Numbered from the stretch's first letter, positions 48,094 through 60,675 are shown. The stretch is 64,000 nt of DNA from Voacanga thouarsii (GCA_026120185.1 JANUWF010001188.1:3072001-3136000); one strand, 5' to 3'. The notes: a model not told the origin generated them from the sequence alone. Numbers and translations are program-made.

Positions 48094-49977
48094 TTATGCG
48101 TAAATTTTAGGTATATAAGAATCATTAAATTTAAATCCTTCCCTAGCCAAGTTTTAATTAAAACTTTAATCTCAAATAACACATACGAGCAAGTATACTC
48201 ATTGCAAACATAGTATAAGGAATTAACAAGTATCGATCCACAAAGGAACAAATGCAGATTAATTACTTTTCATTCATTGTTCAATCGATCTAATAAAGTG
48301 ATAAGATGATAAAAAAATAAAGAAAAATATATACAACTCAAGGATGTAAAAAATATGCAATTTAGACAAATACTTTTGAAAATATAACAATGAATTACTT
48401 AGTAAATATCATAATCAATTATCACCTTGGTCTCATGAAGGATTTAAAATAGACCTACTTTATTTGCAATTCATAGTATCACTATCTTCTAGTTAAATTA
48501 ATGAACATATTTTGTCCCAACAAATTTATCCAAAAGATGCATTAAAATTAATCCTCATATAAACCCCTATATTCTAAGTGATTTAAAACATGAAATTAGT
48601 CAATAAATCCATATTCTAGCAATCATCAACTAACATTTGTTTACCTAAGTTCTTAACGATTAACCCATTTTTCAAGTAGGTTAAGAGATAACAAATATGA
48701 AATTAATTAATTGAATTCATTATCAATCCCTTTTTCAAGCAAGCTAACAACAAAAATCAACTAATCAACTTCGTAATAAAAATAAGTAATCAAATCCCAA
48801 TACAAATAATTAATTGATCAAAGAACTAAATTAACTCAAAATCATAAATTCAATAATAATATCTAAATACAATTAAAGAATTATACTTATCATTGTTCAA
48901 GAAAAAGAAAACAAAGGAAAAAGATAAATACTCATAGACAAATCCTTCAATTTCCAATGGAAACACTTCAAAACTAATGCTCCTTGAGTAATTTCTCTAG
49001 AGAAAATATTAATGGTGCACTCTAAAAGATATGTCTAAGTCTCCACATTGAGCACACTTTTTTACATACTTAAATGGACAATATTTATAGGCTCATAAAT
49101 TTCCTAAAAGTACAAAGCAGAGAAGAAGTGATTTCCTAATAGAAATATGGAATTAATTGCAAATCCATTGCCATAATTTGAGAAAGAATTGGGCACTCTA
49201 TTTGTTGTTTTGTACCGAAGTTCTTATTCCTGTTGAAGACTAATTTTGCTTTGTCAAAGCCACTGAAGAACAAGCCTTTTCCTTTTGTATCGAATTTAGC
49301 TCACCCAAGCCGAATTCCAATGTCCCAAGCCATGAAGCCATTTTCCATTTCACTCTTCTAAGCCGCTAAAGCAGAGCCACCATTTCCTATCTTCCTTGAA
49401 ATCGGCTCACTCGAGCCGATCCTTTTGTTCTTGGGTGAGCCGACTTGCCGGAGCCATAGCTTATCTCCTTTGGGTTACAACCTCCCAACGATGCACTACA
49501 TCCTCCCAAGGATGTTTCTTTTACTTTTTCCTTTTGTTTTGTTTGTTTCTTCAATTCAGTGCCCGTTTCTCTTTCTTTCTTTTTTTTTTTTTTTTTATCT
49601 TCTTGTTAAGCCACAGCTTCTCTTTATTCAATCCTCCCACGGATTCTTTTCATCCTTCCTAAGATTTCACTTATTCTTTTCTTTTCCTTTTCCAATTTCC
49701 AATTTCAGTTCCTGTGTTTGGCTTTTACTCTTTTCCTCTTTGCTCTATTTATACAGTCCTGGACCGACGCCAGGTCAATCTTCTTGGCCTGGTGTTGAGT
49801 CTTCACTATAAAATTATCCAATTAGCTCTAAATTCACCTATTTTTGCATAAAATTACAGAAAAATATTTCTATAAGTAAAATATCAAATAGGAAAGAATA
49901 TGATTAGTTATTGTATTAAAATTATCACAACATATACTCAAATAACTAGGAAATATATATAAATTTAAGCACAATCA
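48094..49977 (-). mobile_element. 3' LTR of the minus-strand element
   Basis: Minus strand from TGATTGTGCTTAAATTT (49977) to TTTACGCATAA (48094; CA changed). Preceded in element sense by GTTTGGGAGAATG (49990-49978), the polypurine tract. GGCGTC/GGCCTGGTG motifs near 49763-49795. Frames at 49396-49811 on the plus strand lie in T-rich LTR DNA and are not genes. Confidence 0.88.
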
Positions 49978-51700
49978 CATTCTCCCAAACTTAAATCTTT
50001 GCTTGTGCCTAAGCAAAGTACTTAAAACAAAACATATAAAATAAATTAGCTCTTCTCAAATTCATCCATAACAAAGTCATAATGTCTTTTCCAACATTAG
50101 ATATAAATTTGTCATTCATTCAACCCTTTAAAAATCTTTTTTAACTCATGCATTAAATCACACATATCAAGACTCTCAAAATTAAGTTAAACAAATTTAT
50201 ATTTTAGCCTAAGAAAATTATTTCACCCTTCAAGCCGAGACATAGATAACACAAATCATACAAATCAAGTTGTTCAATTAATTCAAAACTCATAGAATCA
50301 AATTTGCCAACCTTACGTAGAAAAATAAGGAACACTCAATTTTTTTCAATGTTTTTTTTTTCAACACTCATTTTTTTTAATGACTTAGGGAATTAATAGC
50401 CTCAAGAAAGTGGATTCCTCTTTACTAACCGCATTTGCCCCTTTATAGTCATTCATTTTCTTTGCTTTTCGGGCATTGACCTCAAGAGAGTGGAGTTCCT
50501 TCCCCCCCCCCCCTCTTTCCACTAACCATATTGGGCCTCTTAAGCATTGTGTCCAACTGAGATAAGCATTGTTTTCAACTAGAATGAACATTCTTTTTCA
50601 ATGAAATAGATAAATCTTTCCACTCATTTTTTTTTTTTCAACTCACCAAAAGAATATTTCACTCTTTCTTTTCAATCCTCACAATCCTTATTCACAACCC
50701 AATGTTAAACAAATTTATAAAATCATAAATCAAGAATAATCAATAACTCTTTCCATATTTCATCACATCATCCATATCCAAATAAGAAAAGTAGAATAAA
50801 ATTCAAATACTAAAGTATAACCAAGATTAACTTAAATTACCAAGATTTAATATAATCCACTTAATACACAATTTTACTCAATAAAATCCAACCAACTTGA
50901 ATGACAAAATCATATCCAAAGTGGAAAAGAAAATCATAACCTTATCATAGGCAAAATTTTCAAAAATTAAGAAAAACTAGTTAATCTCAAAAGGATGCAC
51001 TTGAAAAAATATTAAATCTCTCCCCCACACTTAAATTAGATGTTGTCCTCAATTGTCTAAAATAGCACAACAAAGCACAACCAATGGACCAAAAATGTAA
51101 AGAGGGAAAATAAAATAATACTCCCCAAGGGATATTAGCTCCAAGAAAAGAGAAGTGCTCCTTCAAAAAGTCAAAAGATGCAATGGCATCAACGTAGAAG
51201 AAACCTACAAAAAGAAAAATAAACATACCAAGTAAAAGAGTAAAAAGGAATGGAAAGAAAAAAAAAATCAAAGTACACTAAAAATTAAAGAAAACGAAAA
51301 AAAAAGAATGTCAAAGCATTTAAGAACCCCCTAAAATAGAACTTCCAGAAGGGCCTCCAAATTGTCCTTCAAAAGGACCACCAAATGGACCACTATGACC
51401 TCTAATTGGACCACGAGGTCTTCCTTCTCTCTCCCAATATTGTCGCCAATAATTCCCTTGAATATCTTGATTGAGCCTTAGATTGTGCAAAATATCATCC
51501 TAGCATTGTTGAGTATATTCAATCCTATCAAATCTTTGATCATGCATCACCCTCATATCTACTATGTCTACTCTCATTCCAGTCATTTCTTCACTCAAAT
51601 GCTCTAAAGATGTATGAATGTTGGCTAGAATGTTATCACTAACATTTGATGGTCACCCAGAATACTTTTGTGGTTGGGAAAGTTCCTCTTCTTGTTAAAC
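49978..51700 (-). other. Internal noncoding part of the minus-strand element
   Basis: Holds the cassette shared with the plus-strand family (50384-50541: GGCCCAATATGGTTAGTGG and CTTGAGGCTATTAATTCCCT on the minus strand), a 12-base C-run (50502-50513), interior purine tracts (AAGTGTGGGGGAGAG near 51030), and a short RG-rich coding remnant near 51330-51500 (GGPFEGQFGGPSG) that may be the end of the ORF at 51742-52634. Confidence 0.6.
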
Positions 51701-51741
51701 TAGAAGATCAAGAATGCTAGTTTGGGGAACCTCCCTTGGCC

Positions 51742-52634
51742 TTAACGATATAGATGTTGTGGCATTAAACTTATATAACCACAATGAGTCAAGACTTCTT
51801 CAGTGACAACATTGTGTGAGGTAGTAGGTTCCACAAGTTCATTCTCTATAAAAATATCAAAAGCATTCAACACTTGTGAAATCACCAAAGGAAGAACAAA
51901 TTCTTTGGTAGCAAGGCCATAAGCCGCCACCTCTCGCATAAAAATTAGTAACAAAAGGGCATGGGGAATGGGTTTTCCATGAAGAACTTTGGAGAGTATA
52001 TAAATATCAATGATTCTAACTTCATTCAAACTACTCAATCAAGGGCAAACATTAAAACACAAAATATACAAAATAACCCTCCATTGAGAAGCAAGATCAT
52101 TACTAGGGAGAAAGGAAGAACCAATGTAGAAGTTTTTGGTTCCAAACCCAACTGTTGATAAGCAACATTAAAAGTTCAAGTTAGTTTAGAAGAGATCATC
52201 TTGTTGTGGTGGTCAATTTCTATTCAAAGGCAACTATCATCCACTCCTAAAATGGCAGCTAATTGAGCCATAGTCAAAATTATGGAGATGCCTTTCTTAG
52301 ATGTTTCAATTTGTTTCAAATGTCCGTTCCTTTTGCTTTTCATGTTTGCATAAAATTCCTTTACAAGGGTAGGACAAAAGTCACATCTCAAACCTAAAAT
52401 TGGACCTTAACCAATCCTTCTAAACATCTCAGTTATATTCAAAGATCAATCAAGAGAAGGCTTGATTATTTTTTCAACAATGATCCTATTCGAGACCCTA
52501 GCATCATACCATTCCTCACATTTTTTATCATTGAAATTCTTTGGATGAAAAGAAGGTAGCTCTGAAGATGAGTCAACAGTTAAGAATGGTTTAGTGCATT
52601 TGTGAGGTTTAGAAAATTGTTTTGTTTTAGGCAT
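51742..52634 (-). pseudogene. Plant-retroelement 'putative transposon protein' ORF, broken
   Basis: Starts MPKTKQFSKPHKCTK at 52634. Pieces in order are KNFNDKKCEEWYDARVSNRI, CPTLVKEFYANM, ILTMAQLAAILGV and SLNEVRIIDIYILSKVLHGK with IPHALLLLIFM. This order resembles the 'putative plant transposon protein' domain (PF20167 as I recall it) found in Athila/Ogre-like plant elements (pattern VREFYANL..., LN..RIIDIYML...RGRPI). Stops at about 52410, 52215 and 52180 break it. Function of the family is unknown. Longest open parts are 52446-52634 and 51742-52038. Confidence 0.55.
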
Positions 52635-52639
52635 TTTGA

Positions 52640-53903
52640 CTCAACCAAATACACTTTGCAATTGGTTCTCTTTGCAATAAAAAAAACTTTTTCCAAACAT
52701 TTGATTTTCAAGAAAAACAATGCTCAAAATCCATTAACAATGCCCAACTCAAATAGTAAAAGCACAATGTCAAACTACAATTCCACCAACTTCAATCAAC
52801 ACATCAAAATATCACAAGTATGCTCACCAATTATCCAAAATTGCCATATTTGCAAAAATTTCAGAAAAATACATAGAGAACTTTAGAAGCAATCACAAGA
52901 CTAACAACCTAATCTATGCATTTTTATACCACCAAATAAACTCAACAAATATATTTCCAAGTTCAGTAAATTTTTCCTCAAAAATAAGTATAAAAAATGC
53001 CAAGAAATTCAAGAAGAGAAAATCTACCGTAATATGAAAAGAGTTTTGCACCAATGTGTTCCTTAACTTGTGAGCTTTAAAAAGATTTGAATTCTCGAGG
53101 GATAATTCATAGAGGAATCAGAGCATTCACCAAAGAAGAAAGATGAAGAAAGGAAATAATAAAGAACAGAGAAATGAAAGTAGTATTCTGGAGGTATAGG
53201 GAAAGGAAAATCAAAGAAGAAAGAGAAATAGAAGAAACAAGACAAAAGAAGAAAGAAACAAATAAAACAAAATACAAAAAGAGGAATGGGGGGTGGTGCT
53301 TCACGTGAACCAAACAGGAAAAAAAACAAGAAAAGCAAAAGAAAAAGGAATAAAAAGAAGAAAAGGACAAAACAGGAATCTGGGAAGAAAAAGGAAAAAG
53401 AAAAAAAGAATGTGAACAAAAAGGAAAAAGGGGTGGGGAATGGCTTCGGTCAAAACTATACCTTTTTTTATTAAAACTTTTTTTTTCTTTTCTTTTTCTT
53501 CTTTTTTTATATAAAATAAATAAAAACTATCCTAAATGGATGCATGAACAAAATACATTTAAATAAGAATGCATAAATTAAAAATTAGACTAAAATTAAA
53601 AATAAAAATAAAAATAAATTTAGTTCGTCTAAAATGTCGTATTAGTCTGGTGTAATATAAGTGAAAGTCCAAACCTAAAAATAAAAAGAGTTAATATTGA
53701 CTCAAAATTATTGACGTAAAAATCATCAAATAGTCTAATACAATTAATACACTTATTTTGCATTAATATGGAGTTACTAAATTAAATAGATAAATATACA
53801 ACATATACAAATATACAAAAACAAGTTAGTAATTATTAACATTTATATAGCTATTTACATATTTACATGGCTAAATTAATGAAATTTAAACTTTCATGAT
53901 ACT
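52640..53903 (-). other. 5' internal leader of the minus-strand element
   Basis: Noncoding. 53100-53440 is strongly purine-biased on the plus strand (A/G runs), which creates long Phe/Ser-rich frames on the minus strand that are artefacts. Otherwise AT-rich with no recognised feature. Confidence 0.6.
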
Positions 53904-53923
53904 GTTCCTCGGCAACGGCTCCA
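53904..53923 (-). other. Primer-binding site of the minus-strand element
   Basis: Minus strand TGGAGCCGTTGCCGAGGAAC, six bases after the LTR; close to TGGCGCCGTTGCCGGGG, complement of tRNA-Asp. It fixes the orientation and the 5' LTR. Confidence 0.85.
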
Positions 53924-53929
53924 AAAACT

Positions 53930-56900
53930 TAATGCGTAAATTTTGGTATATAAAAATTATTAAATTTAAATCCATTCCTAGCCAAGTTTTAATTAAAATA
54001 TTCATCTCAAATTACACATACGAGCAAGTATACTCGTCACAAGTATAGTATAGGGAATTAACGAGTATCGATTCTCAAAGGAACAAGTACACACTATTCA
54101 CTTTTCATTCATTGTTCAACCGACCCAATAAAATAATAAGATGATAAAAAGGAAAATAAGAAATATATATACAACTCAAGGATGTAAAAAATATGCAATT
54201 TAGACAAATACTTTTGAAAACATGATAATGAATCACTTAGCAAATATCACAATTAACTATCATCTTGGTCTCATGAAGGATTTAAAAGAGACCCACTTCG
54301 TTTTCAATCCATGGTATCACTATCTTCTAGTTAAATTAGTGAACATATTCTGTCTCAATCAATTTATCCAAAAGATGCATTAAAATCAATCATCAAATAA
54401 ACTCCTATATTCTAGGTGATTTAAAATATGAAATTAGTCAATTAATCGATATTCTAGCAATCATCAACTAACCTCTGCTTACCTAAGTTCTTAACGATTA
54501 ACCCATTTTTCAAGTAAGTTAAGAGATAACAAATATGAAATTAATTAATTGGATTCATTATCAACCCCTTTTTAAGCAAGCTAACAACAAAATTCAATTA
54601 ATCAACTTCATAATAAAAATAAGTAATCAAATCCCAAGACAAATAATAATTGATCATAGAACTAAATTAACTCAAGTCTTAAATTCAAGAATAACATCTA
54701 AATACAAATAAAGAATTATACTCATCATTATTCAAGAAAAAGAAAATAAAGCAAAGAGATAAATACTTATAGACAAGTCCTTCAATTTCGAAAGAAAACT
54801 CTTCAAAACCAATGCTCCTTGAGTAGTTTCTCTAGAGAAAATATTAATGGTGCCCTCTAGAAGATATGTCTAAGTCTCCACATTGAGCACACTTTTTTAC
54901 ATATGTGAATAGACAATATTTAAAGACTTACAGATTTCCTAAAAGTCCAAAATATAGAAGAATTAATTTCCAAATAGAAATATGGAATTAATTGCAAATC
55001 TATTGCCTTAATTTGAGCAAGAACTGGGTACTTTATTTGTCATTTTGCACCGAAGTTCTTATTCCTATTGAAGCCTAATTTTGCTTTGGCAAAGCCGCTA
55101 AAGAACAAGTCGGTCCTTGTTGAATTGAATTCGAATCACCCAAGCCGAATTTCAATGTCCCAAGCCATGAAGCCATTTTCCATTTCGTTCTTTCAAGCCG
55201 CTGAAGCCGAGCTACCATTTCCTTTCTTCCTTGAAAAAGGCTCACCCGAGCCAATCCTTTTATTCTTTGCTAAGCCAACTTGCCCAAGCCATGGCTTGTC
55301 TCCCTTTGGTTGCATCCTCCCAAGGATGTTTCTTTTACTTTTTCCTTTTGTTTTGTTTGTTTCTTCAGTTCAGTACCTGTTTTTCTTTCTTTGTTTTTTT
55401 TTTTCTTGTGTCTTCTTGTTAAGCCGCAGCTTCTCTTTATTCAATCCTCCCATAGATTCTTTTCATCCTTCCCAGGATTTCACTTGTTTTTTTCTTTTCT
55501 TTTCTTTTTCCAATTTCCAATTTCAGCTCCTCTAGTTCACTTTTACTCTTTTCCACTTCGTTCTGTTTATACAGTCCTAGACTGGTGCCAGGTCAGTCTT
55601 CTTAGCCTAGTGTTGGGTCTTCATTGTAAAATTATCCAATTAGCTCTAAATTCACCTATTTTTGCATTACATAAAAATATTTCTATAAGTGAAATATCAA
55701 ATATGAAAAATATGACTAGTTATTATATTAAAATTATCACAAAATATACTCAAATAACTAGAAATATATATATATAAATTTAGGCCCTATCTGTTAGTGT
55801 TGTGCCCTAGAGGCAATCACTTATACCATGTATATTGCATATTAAATTAATAAGAGGCATTCTTTATCTTTCAGTTTGATTGTTATATCTAAATATGTAT
55901 ACAAACTGTTAGATAAAGTCCCTAGTACAACACAGTGTTAAGGAAATCATGATAGAGATCATGATGTGAGATTCCTACTACACTATGCAGTGTTTGTACT
56001 TAAATAATCCCCAGTCATAGTATTAATAAGATGGGACATTATTAATACGCCAAGACTGGCACATGTTATATCTCTTGATTGGATCAAGCGGTGGTTCTCA
56101 TATCCGTGGGTATTGGGATACTCAGGATTAACGTGTGGATGCTTGTTTTGAAACAAGTTCATTAGATGACCTAGCTACGAGATAATCACTTGGATAACTA
56201 TTTAGTGCCAGTGATAGAATCTCATTATAGCAAGTGTGCAAGTATCCTTAGACTTGAGATCTCCAAGGTACTTTGTTTATCGAGCATTGTACTTTTATTC
56301 TAATCTTTGGAGTCTTATCTAGAACCTCCTATGGGATGGATATTGGGTACAACGTAAAGTAAACGAAAGTAGTTGAGAGGGTCAATAAAGGATTCACCAC
56401 TCCTAATAGTAGGAGAGTATATCTCAAGGCCACTTGTAGAAATCATTACTCATGAAGTCCTTGGCCAAGGCGACTATGTGATGGAAATGGTTCCAATTGA
56501 TACACATATTGAGTAATTAATTTCTTGAACAAGTACTAAAATATTCGAGCCAGAATTAATAATATTCTGGAGGGAGTTGGCACTAATTCCATGCTCTAGA
56601 CCGAATGAGATATTGTATGTTGAAAGGAGTTTATTGCACTGATAATTTGCTATTGAAATGTTCATGTCAAGCCACTTGACTTTCTGGACTTTTGGATGGT
56701 CAAGAGTCATTGCTAGATGTTGCTCTTGATATGCTAAATATGAATTTATTAATTAGAGAATTAATAAATTTAATCTTTTATTTTATTAAGGATTATTAAT
56801 TCTAATATTGTTAGAATTAATTTATATTATGTTACCAATAAGACCAGGAAACCTAATGAGTCACACACAAAAAATGTTTGAATGCTCAAATATATTATTT

Positions 56901-57503
56901 GATAATATTGTGGGGTTAATTAAGAGAAGGGAATATATTTATAGGTGAATTATAAGTTTGTTATAATTCATGGGACCTAATTGTAATTAAGTAAGCTTTA
57001 AGGACCAATTTGTTGACAATTGGACGTTGAAGGACTAAGTTATAATTTATGGTAATTATAAATCTATAAATATAAGGAAATGGTTTCCTTAGGGTTAGAG
57101 ACAGACTATTCACGCAATAACAGAGAAACCGTTTCTCTGCATCTCTCTTGATCAAACCCTAGCCGTCTCTCTTCTTGATCAAAACCATAGCCTCCCGAAT
57201 TCTACTAGCATAGAATTGTGAGATTGTGAGCATTCAACCTTGTGTGGATTATCAGTAGAGGGAGTTCTTTCTCGGATAATCTTTCTTGGATAACCTTGTG
57301 TGGATTATCACGGTTTTGGATAATCTGGATCGCGCCTGCGTTCTTGTTTCTGAAATTTTTTGAATTCCAGCTTCACGAGGTAATAAACGCAATCTTCTCC
57401 TTTTTCCCATTTCTATTGCAAACCCGTGATCCATGGCTTGGATTTCTTGTTGTTTTCCACTACGCTTAATCTGATTATGCATGATAGAAATCCTACACTA
57501 TCA
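53930..57503 (-). mobile_element. 5' LTR of the minus-strand element, split by solo LTR
   Basis: LTR sequence is 53930-55791 plus the single base 57503, about 1863 bp after removing the nested insert. It aligns with 48094-49977 along its length (for example the TAGTTAAATTAGTGAACATATTC region and the GCCGAATT/CCAAGCC tract). The LTR's terminal A (plus-strand view, CTATCA) is separated from its neighbour by the insert. Confidence 0.88.
55787..57502 (+). mobile_element. Copia-type solo LTR with TSD CTATC
   Basis: LTR 55792-57497 (1706 bp), TGTTAGTGTTGTGCCCTAGA to AATCCTACA, flanked by CTATC at 55787-55791 and 57498-57502. The start TGTTGGTGTTGTGCCCTAGAGGCAAT is a familiar plant Ty1/copia LTR type (inference), unrelated to the other copia LTRs here. 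No primer site or coding DNA follows, hence solo. Frames at 57242-57482 are inside it and have no domain. Confidence 0.9.
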
Positions 57504-57676
57504 GTGGTAGATTTTGGTCCCCTTAACATAAGTCTGGGTTGAACGAAGTGTTAGATGATAATGAGGGGCTTTTTGGAAAGGAGAATAACGAGGATGAAGA
57601 TAAAGCTGAGGACAAATGGGAAACAGATACTAACACTGATAAAGACGATGGAGAATATTATCAGAAGATGATCTAA
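57504..57676 (+). pseudogene. CACTA transposase, C-terminal acidic end
   Basis: The DUF4216 exon resumes as VVDFGPLNISLG, which joins naturally to ISLQ before the insertion. After a one-base frame change it reads LNEVLDDNEGLFGKENNEDEDKAEDKWETDTNTDKDDGEYYQKMI and stops. Such an acidic tail ends many CACTA transposases. The DNA to 58020 shows nothing further recognisable. Confidence 0.7.
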
Positions 57677-58020
57677 GCGAATAAACATTGTTTGTAATGA
57701 TTACTCCAACATTTCGAGTTTTGCTTATTAATTCTCTCCCTGAGATGCATTTTTTTACTACAGAAAATAGTACTTAGTTTGAAAATGGTTTCACTTAACT
57801 TACAAAAGCTTTTACAAACTTACATGGACTTCCTCCCATTTCCCCGCTTCCCATGGATTATTGTAATGTGCATGAATTCATTCATTGTTTATATCTACTT
57901 AGAATTTTTCATGTTATTTATATTTGTAATCTTGTATGAATTAATTATTTAAATTGATCTAAGTTGGAGTAGATCTTATGGTGTTTGTTCTTCTATTATA
58001 TGTTACATAGAACAAGAAAT

Positions 58021-58470
58021 GGCATCCAAAAAACGGTCATCTGTTCCAATAGGACATAGTTCAGGTGAGTCAGATGGTGAGCACACATCTTCTCCAAGTC
58101 GGGCTCCATAACTTCCAGCACCACACACCCCTATGGATTCACCATATTAGAATGGACAGCCTTCTCCGGTGGGGCCTTTATCTGTGTCGTCTAATATGCC
58201 AGCTTCCCAAGATATTGAGAGCAGGCCCCTAATAGTTCCCCATAGTGACGAGTAAGTATTAAATGCTAGCATTCTAATTTCTCACATTCCACTATAACAA
58301 TCATATAGATAAGTTGTCTTATTCCTCATTTTGTTTTGCTTTAACTCATTTCACAAAATTATTTCCAAATTTTCTTTGTTTTTGAAAAAGGTTCGCTGGT
58401 GCTTCAAATTGTGTCTCCCTACTTACCAACATGTCCCAATAGCATTTCAAGGGTGCATACCCTACGTGCA
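58021..58470 (+). pseudogene. Second CACTA gene (En/Spm accessory protein-like), start
   Basis: The reading starts MASKKRSSVPIGHSSGESDGEHTSS, then Pro/Ser-rich sequence with two stops (PSVSSNMPASQD-like, ending PHSDE at a GTAAGT donor, 58254). After an intron of about 130 bases the next exon (about 58391) has SLLTNMSQ-HFKGAYPT, resembling the 'I...I...F.GPW.SW' opening of plant En/Spm (Ptta) proteins. It is cut at 58471 by an LTR element, so the rest lies outside the window. Assignment rests on position and a short resemblance. Confidence 0.5.
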
Positions 58471-60064
58471 TGATAGGGGCTAAAATCACCATTATTTTCC
58501 TAGTTATTTGAGGTTATTTTAATATACATTTGTTGTAGTAACTAAGCATATTCCTTCCTATTTGATATTTTGCTTGTGAAAAGTGTTTTTGGTAAAATTA
58601 TACAGATTTAAGTTGAATTCGAGCAAAAAGTGAATAATTCTATAATGCACCTGGCACCAGGCCTAGCCAAGGGACCAGGCACCAGGTCCATTCTGGTCCA
58701 ACAAAAAAATTCAAGCAACTTTCAAAACAAAACAAGAATAGACCTAGCACCAATTTTGGCAAGTGTACCTAGCACCAGGTCCATTCTATCTGCCGATGAG
58801 AATAGAGCAAAAATAGAGCAAAACTCCAGAGAAAGAACAGTGTGTACCTGGTGACAGGTAGGTCGAAGGTACCCGGCATCAAGTAGGCTCTGGAAGACGA
58901 ATATTCTATGTACGAAATTAGAAATTTTCTAATAATTTTGGTATTTTTAGAATCCTACTCGACCAAAACTTTCTAAGTCACAAATTTAGCTTTTAAGAGG
59001 CCAATAAAAGCACAAAAAAACACACGAGAAGAGGGATATACATAGAGAGAGTTGGATTCAAGAGCTTCAAGGAGGATTGTGTGTTCATTGAATCACAATC
59101 ACTCATTAAAGAAGGAATTTCTAAGCTGCGAATTTAGCTTCCCAATCACACATTAAATGAGGAGTTCATCCAAATCAAGGAGGATTATTCAAAAGAGTCT
59201 TCAAGGATGAAAAAAGAGGCTTATCTATGAGTGCTTTCTTTTATCTTTGTTTTCATATCCTTAAACAATGATGTATTCAATGTTTTTATTATAATTTAAC
59301 ATTATTTTTATATTCATGATTTTATGTTACTTTTGTTATTTGATCATCTTTGGTATTTGATTACTTTTTATCATTGGTTATTTATGCGAGTTCTTCTAAT
59401 TAAATTGAGATAACGATGTTAGGAGTTGCATTGCATTGATTTCGTATTTATCTAATCTTGATGGAATTGAGCGCCGAAGTTAAGATTATAGGACTAAGTG
59501 ATCAAAGATTAGTCTATTTCACCTCAAGCAAAGGTTTATTAGCTAATTTCATACTTATAAGGAATCGGGTTTAATGCATGTTTTGGTTATGTTAGCTTGA
59601 TTGGAAAATCTGTTAATTTAATCAAAACATAAGATTTCATGGATTGGAAAATGAAGTGGAATTTATTTAAGTAGATTCATGACTTGTGAAACAATTGAAT
59701 TTTACTTTATATTCCTTCATGATGCCTAGATGATAATTAATTGAGAGAATTGCTAGTTGGTTCATTATCATATTTTCTAGGATAATTGTCTAAATTACAT
59801 AAACCTACATCCTTGAATTGTATATATTTTTTTATATTTCTTTTTATTATTTTCTCACTTTACTTGGATCGATTAAACAATGAATGAAAAGTGATTAGTG
59901 TGTACTTATTCCTTTGAGGATCGATACTCATTAATTCTCTATGCTATGCTTATGATGAATATGCTAGCTCGTATGTGTATTTTGAAATTAATGTTTTAAT
60001 TAAAACTTAACTAAGGGATGGATTTAAAATTGATGATTTTTATGCATCCAAAATTTACGCATCA
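58471..60064 (+). mobile_element. 5' LTR of non-autonomous element copy C
   Basis: TGATAGGGGCTAAAATCACC to AAATTTACGCATCA, 1594 bp. Longer than copies A and B, with the GGCGCC-type motifs as ACCTGGCACCAGG (58648-58700) and further repeats to 58890. The left flank GTGCA (58466-58470) is the expected TSD. Confidence 0.92.
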
Positions 60065-60070
60065 AGTTTT

Positions 60071-60087
60071 TAGCGTCGTTGCTGGGG
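60071..60087 (+). other. Primer-binding site, copy C
   Basis: TAGCGTCGTTGCTGGGG, matching TGGCGCCGTTGCCGGGG with three changes, all of the C-to-T or G-to-A type. Confidence 0.8.
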
Positions 60088-60411
60088 AACAATAGCATGA
60101 AAGCTTGAATTTTGTTAATTTAACCATGATTATATATTTATATGTTCACATGTCTACATGTAAATATGTATATATGTTCTTTGTGTAAATAGAAGCTATA
60201 TCTTGTTGTTTGTCTCATTGTGTGACTTAATTAACTAGCTTAGTTCGTGTTGTACTTGTAAATACCACTAATTTTGTGTTTAGGTAGTTTGTAAATATAT
60301 CTCATGTGTGTATTTTTCTATTATTTTTTTTCCTTTTTATTTTATTTTATTTTATTTTTCTTTTTTTTTTTTTTATGTTCGATTTAATTTTTGTGCGAGG
60401 TTGACATCATC

Positions 60412-60558
60412 ATGGACAACTATTTTTGGGCACAAAATCAAAGGAGTGACAATGATGATAGATTGGCAAGATTACAAGATCGCATTGATGTTTTTAGTGA
60501 GACATCATTAGTAACATTAGTGAATTTTTTTTGTAGCCAATACAAATTCATTGACTGA
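60412..60558 (+). CDS. Short gag-like ORF, copy C
   Basis: 48 codons from ATG at 60412: MDNYFWAQNQRSDNDDRLAR, then LQDRIDVFSETSL before a divergent end and TGA. This is the best-preserved start of the gag-like reading frame seen broken at 23238 and 29365. The later part (YEESS..., DDAIK) is in another frame here. Probably a remnant rather than a working protein. Confidence 0.4.
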   Translation: MDNYFWAQNQRSDNDDRLARLQDRIDVFSETSLVTLVNFFCSQYKFID

Positions 60559-60675
60559 GGGATACAAAGAATCATCCAATGAATGAGCTTTAACAAGACA
60601 TAACGAGCGAAGTTGGTTGATGAGATCTTCAATAGGGAATTGAAAATCGCAGACAAATAGTGTACCTCTCGATTC

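Larger units (their letters stand above)
48094..57503 (-). mobile_element. LTR retroelement (tRNA-Asp type) inside the CACTA exon
   Basis: Parts in minus order: 5' LTR 57503-53930 (with a nested solo LTR), primer site 53923-53904, internal 53929-49978, polypurine tract, 3' LTR 49977-48094. LTRs start TGATAGGGCC / TGATTGTGC. Like the plus-strand elements it has GGCGCC-type LTR motifs and the GGGCC...GAGGCTATT cassette, but LTRs are longer (about 1.87 kb) and the 3.95 kb internal region carries a different ORF. There is no RT or integrase, so it is non-autonomous. TSD looks like CAAGT (48089-48093) against a shortened CAGT on the right. Confidence 0.88.

Noticed and set aside
53063..53474. Phe/Ser-rich and Lys-rich long frames
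   Set aside because: Produced by an A/G-biased low-complexity tract; composition explains the open frames.
57498..57515. Copia primer-binding site after the solo LTR (CTATCAGTGGTAG)
   Set aside because: CTATC is the TSD and the next A completes the older LTR; the following bases continue the CACTA transposase reading, and no copia gag follows.
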